Source of the DNA: Oscarella lobularis
Lineage: Eukaryota > Porifera > Homoscleromorpha > Homosclerophorida > Oscarellidae
Reading direction: 5' to 3'
Assembly: GCF_947507565.1 (NCBI RefSeq)
Contig: NC_089183.1
Span: 186,001-250,000 of the forward strand
DNA: 64,000 nt
This document shows positions 29,140 to 40,300 of the stretch, piece after piece. The number at the start of each line of letters is the position of its first letter. Positions within the stretch are counted from its first letter, which is position 1. The position numbers and the translations under genes are program-made. The notes below the pieces were generated by a model, which was given only the letters and a program-made list of their open reading frames with translations, searched no databases and was not told the origin of the DNA.

Positions 29140-31743
29140 ATGAAAACGAACGATAACAACGCGACGGCGCCGCGCGTGCGCAGTCAAACCGTCGGCTACT
29201 TACGTCACCGCGACGACGGCAGCGAATCGCCGCGAGCCTCAATATTGGCATCGCTTCCGGCTCGCCTGGAGGGGCGCGGTCGTCTACGTCACGGCGGAAG
29301 TGTGACGTCACAACGCGAACGCAGTCTCCAAGCGGCTATCTATCTTCAAGAAGGTGAGGATAACGATAAATTCACGACGCATCCCACGACGGCGAGTGCC
29401 GTCAAAGCCTATCGCTTGGTCCACAATCACATATTTTGGACGCTCGACCTTATCGCGTCTCTCGCTCTTATTTTCCTTGCAATCGTCGAACCCCCGGCTG
29501 TTATTACGCCCTACCATCCCGTATGGAACGTTTCCAGAAATCGTTGCCTCGACCCGAAGTCTGACTTGCCTGAAAAGGCGCTTTACCGTACAATTCACAC
29601 GTCCGTCGAACTTGTCTGTCTCTGCGTCATTGCATTGGATTTGTACATGAAAGGGCGTTGGCTTGGCGCGCGCCACTTCTTACGTCACAAACGAACCGTT
29701 ATAAAGCTACTCTTATTGGCGGTAATGATGGTGGAAACGGTCGTCATAGTGATACGGACGACAAATCACGTGCGCGTAACGCGCGCTTTGCGCCCGTTCT
29801 TCTTACTCGACACGTACTATTGTCAGAGCGTTCGACGCGTTGCGCGACAAATTCTCCAATCTCTATTACCGATATTAGACATTGTAATTCTCCTACTCGC
29901 CTTTATTCTCTTCTCGTCGCTTCTCGCCTTCTTTCTCTTTCTCGACATCGAAGAAAATGTCTATTTCGTCGATTTGTGGACGTCGTTCGTAAGTTTATTC
30001 ATTCTCCTCACGACGGCCAATTTTCCCACGGTAATGATGCCCGTATTTAACGAATACTGGTGGGCGCCAATCTTTTTTATCCTCTACCTCTGCATCGGTC
30101 TCTATCTCATCATGAATTTACTTCTCGCCGTTGTCTACAGTACGTTCAGCACATTCGAAAAGAAAAAATTTAATAAACTTTTTCTCCACAAACGCGAGGC
30201 TCTCTGTCGCGCCTACGACGTCCTGTGCGGCACGAAACCGATGAATTTCTGGCAATTTCAATCGCTACTCGCCGTCTATCGACCGCGATGGAAACGTCTG
30301 CGCGTTCTCTGCGTTTTTCGCGCGCTCGACGAATCGTGTACGGGTAATTTAAGTTTGCACGAATTCTTGCGCTTCTACGACGTGCGAGACATGACGTGGA
30401 AGATGTACAGCGATAACGAAGGCGAAGCGCGCTGGTACACGTTTCTAAAGAACGCTAGCGCGCGCCGTTTTTTCCGTCGGCTCAACGTCTTCGTCCAACA
30501 TCGTTTCTTTCGTTACGTAATCAATGCTTCCCTACTCGCTTTTACCGCGTTCATTATTTATCTCGCCGTGAAAACGGGTCGAGTAGGAGTGAACAACAAG
30601 AGTCGTTGTGAAACGCTCGTAGAGCACGGTACCATCTACTGGATCAACGTCGCTTTTTTAATATTTTACGCAATCGAAGCCCTGCTGAAAATCGTCGGTC
30701 TCGGCCCGAAAAACTATTTCACCGAAGCGTGGCACATTTTTGATTTTTTATGCGTTCTACTCAGTTCCATTGGCATGATTGCCGATTTCGCGCTTCATGA
30801 TCCGGTTAGTTGTACTTCCAAAACCGACTATTTCGATACGAGACACGCCGTCACGAAATGGCTCCGCTATCTCTTCTACGTACGAATACTCCGTCTCATT
30901 CGTCTGTTTCAAGTGAAGAAACGATATCGCGAAGTTCTCGGCACGCTATTCGTTCTATTGCCGCGTCTTCTCAACGTCGTCATACTCATTCTCCTTCTCT
31001 ATTATTTCTTCGCGATTATCGGCATGGAAGCGTTCCCAGGGCTCCTGTGTCGTGGCTGTTGCAAGTACAACGATAATTATACGTATTTACGAGACGCCTT
31101 TGGTATCGCGGAAAATTACGACGGAAAAAACGGCAGCTCCAATTTCTACTATCTAAATAATTTCGATAATATTCTCTCCAGCTACGTGCTCCTTTTCGAG
31201 CAGATGATAGTCAATAATTGGTACATAGCGATGAATGCCTACGTCATCGAGACGGGAACCGAGTGGACGCGCGTCTATTTCATGCTCTTCTTTCTCGTCA
31301 GTTCCGTCGTCGTTGCCATAGTGATATCGTTTATATTAGACGCTTTTATGTTTCGGATTGAGAGTCAGGAGCAGGTTTCCGACGAAACGCAGGCGTTCGG
31401 CGAGGGTTTTGACGTCATAAATGTGAGCGTTAGCGTGAGGGAGTACAATAGTCTCGCTCGTTGGAATCGCGCCGAGAATCGGGCGTCGTACGCGCAGGCG
31501 GGACAGTATCGATTCAAGGGAATGCGTCGTAAGACGAAGGCCGATTTTCGCTTGCTTTTGTACGCGGAAGAGATTCAAGCGTGGGTCGAGGAGCAGGAAG
31601 AGAAATTGGATAAGGAGCGAAGTATATTTTCGTCTGCCGGCGAATTGACGGAAATGCCGGATATCGACGATGACGACGATGCGCCTCTTCTATTGGATCA
31701 GTCCGGAGCGTTTGAAGAACATTTTAACAGTGAAGATAATTGA
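29140..31743 (+). CDS. TPCN: Two-pore cation channel, intronless
   Basis: A single open frame of 867 residues holds two six-segment ion-channel repeats. The first pore reads LLTTANFPTVMMP and is followed by NLLLAVVYSTF. An EF-like linker follows (FRALDESCTGNLSLHEFL). The second voltage sensor has spaced arginines (YVRILRLIRLF), and the second pore has EQMIVNNWYIAMN. Both filter cores, T-A-N and V-N-N, match two-pore channels, which pass Na+ or Ca2+ across endolysosomal membranes and are gated by PI(3,5)P2 or NAADP. Sequence after the second pore is closest to TPC1. No intron is found, although nearly all neighbours are split by short introns. Confidence 0.95.
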   Translation: MKTNDNNATAPRVRSQTVGYLRHRDDGSESPRASILASLPARLEGRGRLRHGGSVTSQRERSLQAAIYLQEGEDNDKFTTHPTTASAVKAYRLVHNHIFWTLDLIASLALIFLAIVEPPAVITPYHPVWNVSRNRCLDPKSDLPEKALYRTIHTSVELVCLCVIALDLYMKGRWLGARHFLRHKRTVIKLLLLAVMMVETVVIVIRTTNHVRVTRALRPFFLLDTYYCQSVRRVARQILQSLLPILDIVILLLAFILFSSLLAFFLFLDIEENVYFVDLWTSFVSLFILLTTANFPTVMMPVFNEYWWAPIFFILYLCIGLYLIMNLLLAVVYSTFSTFEKKKFNKLFLHKREALCRAYDVLCGTKPMNFWQFQSLLAVYRPRWKRLRVLCVFRALDESCTGNLSLHEFLRFYDVRDMTWKMYSDNEGEARWYTFLKNASARRFFRRLNVFVQHRFFRYVINASLLAFTAFIIYLAVKTGRVGVNNKSRCETLVEHGTIYWINVAFLIFYAIEALLKIVGLGPKNYFTEAWHIFDFLCVLLSSIGMIADFALHDPVSCTSKTDYFDTRHAVTKWLRYLFYVRILRLIRLFQVKKRYREVLGTLFVLLPRLLNVVILILLLYYFFAIIGMEAFPGLLCRGCCKYNDNYTYLRDAFGIAENYDGKNGSSNFYYLNNFDNILSSYVLLFEQMIVNNWYIAMNAYVIETGTEWTRVYFMLFFLVSSVVVAIVISFILDAFMFRIESQEQVSDETQAFGEGFDVINVSVSVREYNSLARWNRAENRASYAQAGQYRFKGMRRKTKADFRLLLYAEEIQAWVEEQEEKLDKERSIFSSAGELTEMPDIDDDDDAPLLLDQSGAFEEHFNSEDN

Positions 31744-32227
31744 ATGAATTAGCCCTAGTTAATTATATATGCTTTTTTTCTTCCCTTTTGTCTTTTTTTA
31801 TTCCGTGTCGAGAGAAAGTTAGCGCATTTTGACATCACACGTATTCCGATCCTAATCTAGCTACATCGAAAGTCATCGAATATTTATAGAACCAGTTCTT
31901 TTATGATGGAAAACGGATATGGATTACGCTACGGAGCTCTCGACTGTTTCGAGTTGATGCCAAAAGCTCCGTATTGTCCAGATGAAAGCAGGAACTTGTT
32001 CGGAAGGACGACTTCTTTCCTTTCGAAGACTCTTGCCTAGCGCGCTAATAGTCCATCGACTCCCTGCTCTCTGCTTTCTAATTTGCAACCTACGGCCGAT
32101 CGCGCTCTGCCGAAGCCACTCGACTGCACAAAATTAGCATGAAAGTAAGATTCGACGAGCAAAAGGGCTCGATCGCGAGCTGTTCGTGCAATCGCGTTTA
32201 GAGGGCGTATTTCCATTGACTTGACGA
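31744..32227 (+). other. Untranslated and promoter sequence between TPC and MGAT4-like genes
   Basis: No coding frame or repeat was seen. It must contain the TPC 3' end and the MGAT4-like promoter. Confidence 0.5.
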
Positions 32228-33707
32228 ATGATTACGGTCGGATTCGTATCGTCTAAGTCATTTGGCATCGTCGTAGTGGCAGGGCTCTTCTTCCTCAACG
32301 CCTTCCTGCTATTTTCGGGTGCGAGAATTAGAAACTGAATCGCAAGGACTCCCTTATTGGTTGTGCCTAGGTACTCTGCGATTCGATCGAAGCGAGTCGC
32401 TTAGCGACGTAATAGAAACACAGAAAAAACGCATCGAAGAATTAGAATTGCACGGAAACGCGACTCGAACTGAGAACAGGGGCGTTGACATCGACAAAAA
32501 AAAGGCCCTGATTGGTGGAAAGCAAAGAAACAGAAAAGGCAAGCACTTGACACTATATACCATATATTCTACTTACTTACGTACCTTAGCATTTCTCGCT
32601 ATTGGCATTCCAACGGTCTTCACCCACAACGAATACATCTGGACGACACTGGACTCCCTCCTAGCCCAAATGTCCGACCAAGACCGCGCTGACGTCATAA
32701 TCATCGTTTTCCTCGCCGATTTCGACGCGCATCGCCGATCGGAAACGTCGCGCAGGGCTCGCCACGACTACGCCCTCCACCTCCAATCCGGACTCATTCA
32801 AATCGTCGAAGCGCCGAAATCATTTTACCCGCCCCTCGACGATTTGAAAACGAATTTTGGCGACGCGAAAGAACGCGTGCGCTGGCGCGCCAAACAGTGT
32901 CTCGACTATTCATTCCTCATCGCTTATTCGCATGGCTTAGCCAACTATTATCTCCAATTGGAAGATGACGTCATAGCGTCAGCTGATTTCATTTCCGCTA
33001 TACGAGAATTCGTCGCCATGCAAACGAAGCCGTGGATCGCGTTGGATTTCTCCGAATTAGGATTCATAGGGAAACTATATCGCGATCAAGATCTCAAACG
33101 ATTGGCTGAATTTTTGAAATTTTTCTACGAAGAGCAACCGGTGGATTATCTCTATCGCTACTTCAATGCGATACTGACTCAAAAAAAGCCGATTTCTCGT
33201 ACGCCGTCGCTGTTTCAGCACATCGGAACGAAGTCGAGTCTCGCGGGAAAAGTTCAACAGCGCGTCGATCGTCACTTCAGCGACGCTTCCCGTATGTACG
33301 ACAGCGACAATCCCCCCGCTTCCGTGACGACTTCTATCGACGAGTTTGCGCGCTACCTCGCCGCGCTTGCGTACGGTAAAGCGGCGGGGTTCTTTTGGGG
33401 TCGGCCACCTGTTGAGGGTGATACGTTCCGCGTGAGTTTTCAATCTAAAGTCGTTTTGAGGCGTGTTGTTGTTGAGACGGGGAATCGTGAGCATCCGGCT
33501 GATGTTTTGCGGTATGGGAGGCTGGAGGTGGACGTTGCGGCCGCTTGTCGTCGCTTTCGGAGTGTTGGCGAGTTTCGAGGTGGTAGAGTTGACGTCACGT
33601 GGGATAAAGCGGATCAAAAGGAGGCGGTGAAGTGCGTGCGGATTTACGTGACGGGAGCGCAGGACACGTGGCTCCTAATTCGCGAAATTGCTGTCTGGAT
33701 AAAATAA
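32228..33707 (+). CDS. MGAT4-like N-acetylglucosaminyltransferase IV
   Basis: Exons 32228-32318, 32371-32538 and 32590-33707 give 458 residues. A short cytosolic stretch and a membrane anchor (GIVVVAGLFFLNAFLLFSG) give a type II Golgi topology. A coiled stem (IETQKKRIEELELHG) leads to the GnT-IV domain: IGIPTV, FGDAKERVRWRAKQCLDYSFL, a DxD-like LEDDV at about residue 209, FSELGFIGKLY, PSLFQHIGTKSSLAGK and NREHPADVL. The family adds GlcNAc in beta-1,4 linkage to the alpha-1,3 mannose arm of N-glycans. The second intron is GC-AG (AAAAG|GCAAGC) and exactly 51 bases with no stop, so retention would keep frame. AATAAA is at 33752. Confidence 0.92.
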
Positions 33708-33751
33708 GAAACTCTACATGTACGTATTTAATTTATTTTGTGTATTGACTG

Positions 33752-33757
33752 AATAAA
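33752..33757 (+). terminator. Polyadenylation signal of the MGAT4-like gene
   Basis: AATAAA lies 45 bases after the stop codon. Confidence 0.65.
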
Positions 33758-33959
33758 TGACGTATTGACCTGAGATTGCCTTCGAATTATTAGAATTAGA
33801 AGATGGAGAATGCACTGTTTTGGGCTTTTGGGGCAAAGAAATGAACTGAGAAATGATGGCGTCGCTTCTTAGTGAAATAAACAGACAGACAAACACCGCA
33901 AATACGCAGACATACACGAAAGAAAGCGAGCAAGCACGTATCTGTGGCGCACCAAATTT

Positions 33960-34331
33960 TCAGGAGCATTGATTGACTATCTTACGATAGCCAAGACAGC
34001 TCTTCTGATTGGGCCTACAGGTGCACCCTTCGGAACCTTTTACGCCCAGCAGATGACCAATGGAGTTCGCCTTCAAATTCTTGACCGCGTTATCGCAGTC
34101 AGCATTGCAATTGCTGTGATTCTCCGGATTGCAGTTCGTCAAATACGGGGGAAGAAGTTTGGCGCATTCCTCATCAGCGAAGCAATTGAACGAGACGTCA
34201 TTGCAATTCGTCTCGTCTTGGACTTCTGGTAACGGCACAAAGTCATTCGTTGCCTCATTCAGCGGCTTGGGAACAAATTCAGCGGCCGTAAAACCGACGA
34301 AAAAGACGAGAAGAAGGAGACAACGGAACAT
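33960..34331 (-). CDS. Secreted single-domain GDNF/GAS1-like protein, copy A
   Basis: A single-exon frame of 123 residues starts with a signal peptide (MFRCLLLLVFFVGFTAA). After it are ten cysteines with the spacing and landmarks of the GDNF-receptor/GAS1 domain: N-C, F-N-C-F-A-D-E-E-C, Y-L-T-N-C, N-A-D-C, G-C-T-C, S-C and a final Q-C. There is no membrane span and no second domain, unlike vertebrate GFR-alpha or GAS1. A TATA-like word lies on this strand at 34391-34398. Its paralog is 218 bases upstream on the same strand. Confidence 0.8.
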   Translation of the reverse strand: MFRCLLLLVFFVGFTAAEFVPKPLNEATNDFVPLPEVQDETNCNDVSFNCFADEECAKLLPPYLTNCNPENHSNCNADCDNAVKNLKANSIGHLLGVKGSEGCTCRPNQKSCLGYRKIVNQCS

Positions 34332-34548
34332 GGCAGACGGCGCAAGAGAGTCAACTGACGGAGGCGTGGTTCGGACACTTGCACTTCCTTACATATAACC
34401 AAAGGCGTGACAGAAAAAAAACCGCAGCGAATACAATGGAGGAAAAGAACAAAGGACAAAAAACATAGCGGATGCGACACTCTCTTCTCGTTAGACATAA
34501 ACCCCAAGACTACGTACGACAAATGAACTTGAATCGCTCGTGGCACGT

Positions 34549-34896
34549 TCAAAACCACGGGTCTTCAGGCCAACACTCGTTGGTGATCTTTTTCAGACCG
34601 ATGCAGAGCTGGTCTTTGGGATCGCACGAGCATTGGTCAGGGCCCGGTTCGGCAATAATTTTACCAATAGAATTCTTTGCCAACGCCATGACTGCAGTTT
34701 TGCAGTCGGATGTGCAATTGGTTACGACTTTAGGGTTGCAGTCCTTCAAGTATGGCGTAATCAGGGCATTGCAGGCTGTGTCAGCGAAACACTTTCTTGC
34801 TTGGTCTGGGCAACGGATGGTTTCATTTTTGTCGGCGGAAATCGTCGCAGAAAGGAAAAGAATCGACGCAAAGAAGAGGACCTGTTTCGGGATCAT
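34549..34896 (-). CDS. Secreted single-domain GDNF/GAS1-like protein, copy B
   Basis: A single-exon frame of 115 residues has signal peptide MIPKQVLFFASILFLSATIS. Ten cysteines sit in the same order as in copy A: R-C, K-C-F-A-D-T-A-C, Y-L-K-D-C-N-P, T-N-C-T-S-D-C, Q-C-S-C, L-C and E-C. The motif Y-L-x-x-C-N-P and the segment KNSIG are shared with copy A. Tandem duplication is inferred. The cysteine pattern, not overall identity, supports the domain call. Confidence 0.8.
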   Translation of the reverse strand: MIPKQVLFFASILFLSATISADKNETIRCPDQARKCFADTACNALITPYLKDCNPKVVTNCTSDCKTAVMALAKNSIGKIIAEPGPDQCSCDPKDQLCIGLKKITNECWPEDPWF

Positions 34897-35424
34897 GATC
34901 AGCGCGTGTGGTCAGTTTGACACGCGCAGGCTGTGGATAAAGCGAAGCCCACACGAGTAATTAAATGCAGGCTCTGTGAAAATTTATCAGGTGTCCAGTA
35001 CGGCCCACAAAACGCCTATCAAGTTGAACGAAAGGCCCGGACGCGCACTGGATGTGACATCGCTCTTGTCCCCATACTTGGAGATCTCAAGAGCACTACA
35101 GTACATTATACTACAGTAATTACTTGCAAAAAGGAAATAGCTCTACGCATGCAATTTTTCTTGGTGATTTCGCCAACTGTTTGAGCAGCTACAAAGAAAA
35201 GCCATTACACAGTTGAATACTATTGCACATACAGTCTTTTACCTTCTCTTTATCACAAAAATTCAATTCCTGATGTTCATCATCACCATCACACTGGATT
35301 TTTACGCTCAGTTATATTTAATAAGAAAAACAATGCGAGTACCTTTGATTCTTGTAGGTAAACCGCAAATAGATATTAGCCAATCAACTTCCCCCCCTAA
35401 AGACTAAAATAAAAATAGGAGTTA
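34897..35424. other. Gene-free stretch upstream of the GAS1-like pair
   Basis: It should contain the copy B promoter. No coding frame or RNA gene was recognised. Confidence 0.45.
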
Positions 35425-35790
35425 TTAAAAAATACACCTAAAATGCGGATTAGAAAATAGGTATATCAAAGACCTAAAAGGCGGATGAAATTTACACCTA
35501 AAGTACCTCGATATCCATTGACCTAAAACCCTAAACTAATGGAAACCTATACTACACCTAAAATACGGATTAGATAATGGCCATATCAATCACCTAAAGT
35601 ACCTCAAAAATCCATTGACCTAAAAACCCCCTAAACTAATGGAAACCTATACTATACTACACCTAAAAGGCGGATCAAATAAATAAAATTTAATTAAAAA
35701 CATCACCTAAATTATCTCACAATCCATGGATTGACCTAAAATATTCCTATATTCTAATCAACCTAGATTACCTCACAAATCCATTGAAAT
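35425..35790 (+). repeat. Degenerate tandem repeat rich in CACCTAAA words
   Basis: About three imperfect units of 100-130 bases share cacctaaaa, cggatta, aatccattgacctaaaa and ctaatggaaacctatacta. CCTAAA recurs more than a dozen times. No coding potential is seen. Confidence 0.75.
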
Positions 35791-36030
35791 GGTCTAACCG
35801 GGGGTTGGTGGCTGCCAGCTAAGCGCGTTTTGTGAGGGAGCTACAAGCCTCTACATAGGAAAAACGGACACCGCCCTACCTACTGACAGCCACCCTAAGC
35901 CCTAATGCATCGCAACCGCTAGCGTAGTTTGCAAAGCGAGGCACGAATGCACACACATTTTTAGTGATGATGATGGATGGTTTTTGTTGTCCCGCTACGC
36001 TCTTTGCCACGTGCATAATAGGGGCCCGGG

Positions 36031-36062
36031 ATATATATATATATATATATATTTTTTTTTCT
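36031..36062 (+). repeat. (TA)n run followed by poly-T
   Basis: A perfect AT dinucleotide run of about 20 bases is followed by a T-rich tract. Confidence 0.9.
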
Positions 36063-36284
36063 TTTGAGGAAAAGCTTCATGCTGTGATGCCATTGCCCCA
36101 GACTCGCGAGCCCTCCCCCTCTAAGGTGCGTGCCCTAGTGACCATGTACTAGACCCGGGAGCTGAAGCAATGGCAAACACAAGCAATTCACTCGAGTATG
36201 CACGCGGCAGAGAGCGAACCCCTTAGGTGCACGCCTACACCACAATGGAGGACCCTTTGGAATGCGGTGCGAACCTGTCCTGTC

Positions 36285-36375
36285 TTCTCTTCATCTGGTG
36301 GGAGAATCTCTGACTATTCTCCTCCCCATCCTTATCCCATTGTCTTCGGCGGGAGAATCTTTGCTACTCTCCTCC
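36285..36375 (+). repeat. Two copies of a short hairpin-like unit
   Basis: Two units, about 57 bases apart, each read GGGAGAATC...CTCTCCTCCCC or similar. The first has a GGAGAAT arm facing ATTCTCC, so it can fold back. Origin unknown. Confidence 0.55.
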
Positions 36376-36483
36376 CCTAATAGCCATCCCTTTGAATGAC
36401 GTCACAAACGTCATACTAAATAACGCCAATCAATCACGTGATAATTGGATTACAATAATTACCTTGTCACGTGTGTTGTTTCG

Positions 36484-37160
36484 TCATGTATCACGTGTTC
36501 GCCGACACGTGCCAGCTGTCACGCTCTGAAATATGAAGCGTTTTATCCGAGTCATTATTCTACGCGTTGTGTCGCTTACGGTTTTTCGAAGCCGCGATCG
36601 CGTAAATCCGCTGTCTTTGTCTCGAAACGAAGTGGAGCGTCGTCGCTTTTTCTAAAGAAAAAAAGCGCGCGAATGTAAATCGGAAGCGCGCCGGAGAAAG
36701 GGGGACCCGCTCACCGGCGAGCGGAGGCGCCCGCTCAATTGCTCCCCGAAAAACAGCGCGCTATCGTGCGGCGTACGCGCGATCTGAAAGAGAAAACACG
36801 ATCGCGCTTGCGAGAAAGCGTCGAGATGTGGCGACTCACCAGCTCGCTGGCCACGTGGCGCCTTCCTTCGCATCCAGGGCGCGATCCTTCGCGAAGGATC
36901 GCGGGATTCCTGCGAGAGACAACGGAGCGATTTGATTCGCTCGAAAAATGGTGCCTTTCGTTGGCGCTTACCGCAGTCTTCGGAATTCCCGCCTTCTGAT
37001 CGGAAGCTCGCCGCGAGGCGATACGCTTCGTCTCGGCCGCCCCGAATGCGAAGGTGAACGAATCGTGGCCGCCAGTCGTTGTAGCGGCGAACGTTGGTCC
37101 GCTCTCAACGAAGTTTTGGCCGAGAATGCCCGTTGGTCTCGAATCCTTTCACGTGACTCG
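36484..37160 (-). CDS. Doubtful small gene model, basic protein, 5' end missing
   Basis: Five minus-strand exons with GT donors and AG acceptors keep phase: 37160-36972, 36909-36840, 36783-36715, 36651-36580 and 36525-36484. They encode a basic Arg/Ser-rich protein ending RRTRDT. Visible segments are IARTPHDSALFFGEQL and STSFRDKDSGFTRSRL. No start codon is found in frame, and no family is recognised. It may be a 3' extension of, or alternative exons for, the ANKS1-like gene just upstream on the same strand, or untranslated exons. The region is GC-rich compared with its flanks. Confidence 0.3.
36880..36903. repeat. 24-base perfect palindrome
   Basis: The sequence CGCGATCCTTCG followed by its exact reverse complement forms a perfect dyad with no spacer. 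It lies inside the second exon of the doubtful gene model. Confidence 0.9.
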
Positions 37161-37330
37161 CTGCAGCCCAATCACATTCCCTGGTGCTGCGAAACTAAAC
37201 CCCCGGATTGACGACTGGAATTTATCAACCCTAAATCAAAGAATACAGACCGAGAGCTAATGTAGTACAACTACTGCGAAAAAAGCAACAAAAGTGCCAG
37301 AAAAAAATGAGAAAGTCTACTAATAGAAAA

Positions 37331-40300
37331 TCAATTTCCCGTCGTTGCAGGTCCCAATTCAGCCATTTTATCCTAGAGAAAAATACACCAAAAAATCATT
37401 GCTTAATTTAGAAATAATACTTTTTCTGCAGCACGCCGTTTTTCGAGTTCCTCTTCAAATTTCGCTGCCTCCTTTTTGGCTCTATGTTGCAGCGCTTTTT
37501 GGTAAGCAATCTACATAATAAACCCTCCTAATCAATTACTCAGATTACATAGAATTGCTCACTTCAAAAGCCTGACCCAATGTCAATATAATCTCATCAG
37601 CAACTTCCTAATAATCATTGATATACTATTGATTTTCGATTTCATGCTTTCGTACGGGATTTTGTGCGCCAAAGACGTGGCAATAGTGTTTGCCAATAAG
37701 ACTGTCCTTGTTAATATAAGCAAACGTTTTGAGATCTTCGCGATCTTGCGAGCAATAAGATATCGATTGAATCTTGTGCTCCTGTATAACGTTCTGAAGC
37801 AACAGAGTAGCGTTTCATGCACGTCTATCATTTATTTATTTATTTATTTATCTATCTACCTTTGATTCTGCGTCAATAAATTTGATTCCGCGCGCCGATA
37901 TCGCGAGAATTATTAGCGGAATTTTTTTCATTTTACGTGTGGAGGCCTGGGGAGGACGGAGACCCATCCCAATCCCACGTTTTAACTAAGATTCACCTCA
38001 CTTACTCTCATCTTAGTACACGCTTCCATTGTGGACTGTTTTCCCACAACATTTTCAACCAACATTGATCCCAAATACTTTGAAAAAAAATGTACGCAAT
38101 CGAACTACAACTATTTATTTATTTATTTATTTATTTATTTACTTTGGCTACGTAGTTGACGTTTCCCTTCATGAGCACGCGCGCCGGATGACGCCAAATG
38201 TCTTTCTCCGTGAATTTCGACTCGGTTGACATTCCTTTCTTTTCTCGACTTTCCATTTGAGCTTGTTGCGGAGGTCGCAGCATGGGAACGTCGGACGACT
38301 TCCGTCTTCCCCGTCGTTTCATTGATTCTCTCTATTGACCCGTATAAAATACTTTTAAAAAATTATTTATCTTTCTACTTCCGGCGATTTTTCTTTTTCG
38401 GCGTCTGGATGATCAGGGGAGTCTTCCCTTTCGAATTCCGGCGTCGCAGCGGCTGCTACAGTGGATTTGATCTTCGTGTAGTCTCGCGCTAAGTTCAGCA
38501 CTTCCTGTTCGGCGTGCTGAGCCTCTTTCAACAGCTGATTGACGGAATGGTCGATAGAAGCTGAACGCGGAAACGGAGCCTATAAAAAATATAAATTAAA
38601 AATTAAATTTATCACTACGAAATATTTATCACTTGTATTTTAGGTCCGAATAAGGAATCTATAGACGCTTTTAATCGTTTTTGGTGTCCAAGTGGATATA
38701 TAGGCAAAACCTATCCGAGAAATAAATAATGAAATAATATTTGCTGTGTTTCTACATACTGTTTCAATATTACTGACTCCCACTAAGTTAGCAATGAGGG
38801 ACATGCTAGTAAACCCCCTCTGTATAAACGTTGCTGTATACTGTGTCAATTTTAAAGACTCCAGCCAATGGCTGAGACTGCTCGTTGCAGTGGGAAGAGG
38901 AGCTCTGTACTGGAGAGGAATTAATTCAAGTCCATCCATAATCAATCTAAACAAAATTCGATAAATATTCATAACTATTATTTAATTATTATTACTCTCT
39001 ATCGCCAGCATGCTCCACTCCTATAGTGAGTAGATCGCTTTCCTGTAGTATATCGTTTCCCTGTGTTAACATAACGGTATTGATTCTATTGATTCTAATA
39101 GAGCATAAGTCTCACCAAGAACCCTAACTCGTCGAAGCCATTAACAAGGAAGAGATCGGAGTACTGTGGCAATCCTATGGTTTCATCTAGCCACTCGCGC
39201 ACTGACTCAGGATTACTAGAGGGGCTCGCTACTACAAATAAAATACCCACGTGATTAATTAAACTATAGTCTTTCTGATATATACATTCTACGATATCTT
39301 CTAGGTTTTTTGAAAGGGATAGATCCTCCAATGGCATTCCAACGTTTTCAAAATCATCAGTAATATCTTCGACAGCCTCAAGCAATTTATCAATCTAAAA
39401 GAAATAAATTAGTAAATTAATTAATAATTTAATATTACTTGATCCCAGTCGGAGTCTCCTCCTCCTCCTCCATCGTTACTGGTCTCCTCCTTCTTTTTCT
39501 CCACGTGATCGTCCTCCACTTTCAATAGTAGTCGACTAATTCTCTGATTTACGACGGCCACGTGCTCCTCGTTCATACTTCCCGTCATCTGAAGTCCGGC
39601 GAACGGATTCGTCGGCGAAACAACCCACTCTAAATCCCCGGATGCATCCACCATTTCCTGTTCGTCTTCGTCTTCGTCTTCCTCTTCTTCTTCTTCTTCT
39701 TTCTTTGGTTCCACCTCATGCTTGGGTAAAGCACTTTTTTTAGGCGGCAGCGGCGGCACTTCATCTTCGTTCTCCGTTACTTCCGGGTTTACTTCCGGGT
39801 TTACTTCCGGGTTTACTTCCGGGTTTTTCAGTTCTGCTTCGTCGTTTTCGATTAGAGTATCGTGAACGATTACGGCGCTATGTTCCGCACTCGGCGGCGC
39901 AAAGACGGGCGTTGGAGGAACTTGGGCTAAGTAGGCGGGGTCCTCGCTCGACGTAAACGGGGGCGTCGGTTGACGACGATAAACTGACGTCTTGCTACGC
40001 GGGATGACATCCGTAGACGGTATAAAATCAAATACGGGACGTTTGGTGTCATTTTCGGGTTTCAATCCGGGAAGGGAGTGAGAACGCTGACGTGAGAAAA
40101 GCTTGGGTGCTGTTTTGGAAGCAGTGGGTATCACTTCCCCTATGGGTACCCCCCCACCATGACTATAGAGGAGGAGGAATCTTTCTAAAGGGTTTGCTTG
40201 CTCACCTAAAAGCGCGTAGTCGCTCGTAGTATCTTGGTCAGATGACACCTTTACTTCCTGTTGGGTAATTAAAATTATTTATTTTGTAATACAAGATTTA

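Noticed and set aside
29658-30050. 130-codon frame overlapping the two-pore channel
   Set aside because: Shadow frame of a well-conserved channel; no independent signal.
36285-36375. DNA transposon terminal repeats
   Set aside because: Fold-back units exist but no transposase, target-site duplication or matching far end was seen.
37826-38140. CRISPR-like regular repeats
   Set aside because: Simple (TTTA)n microsatellites without spacers in a eukaryotic intron.
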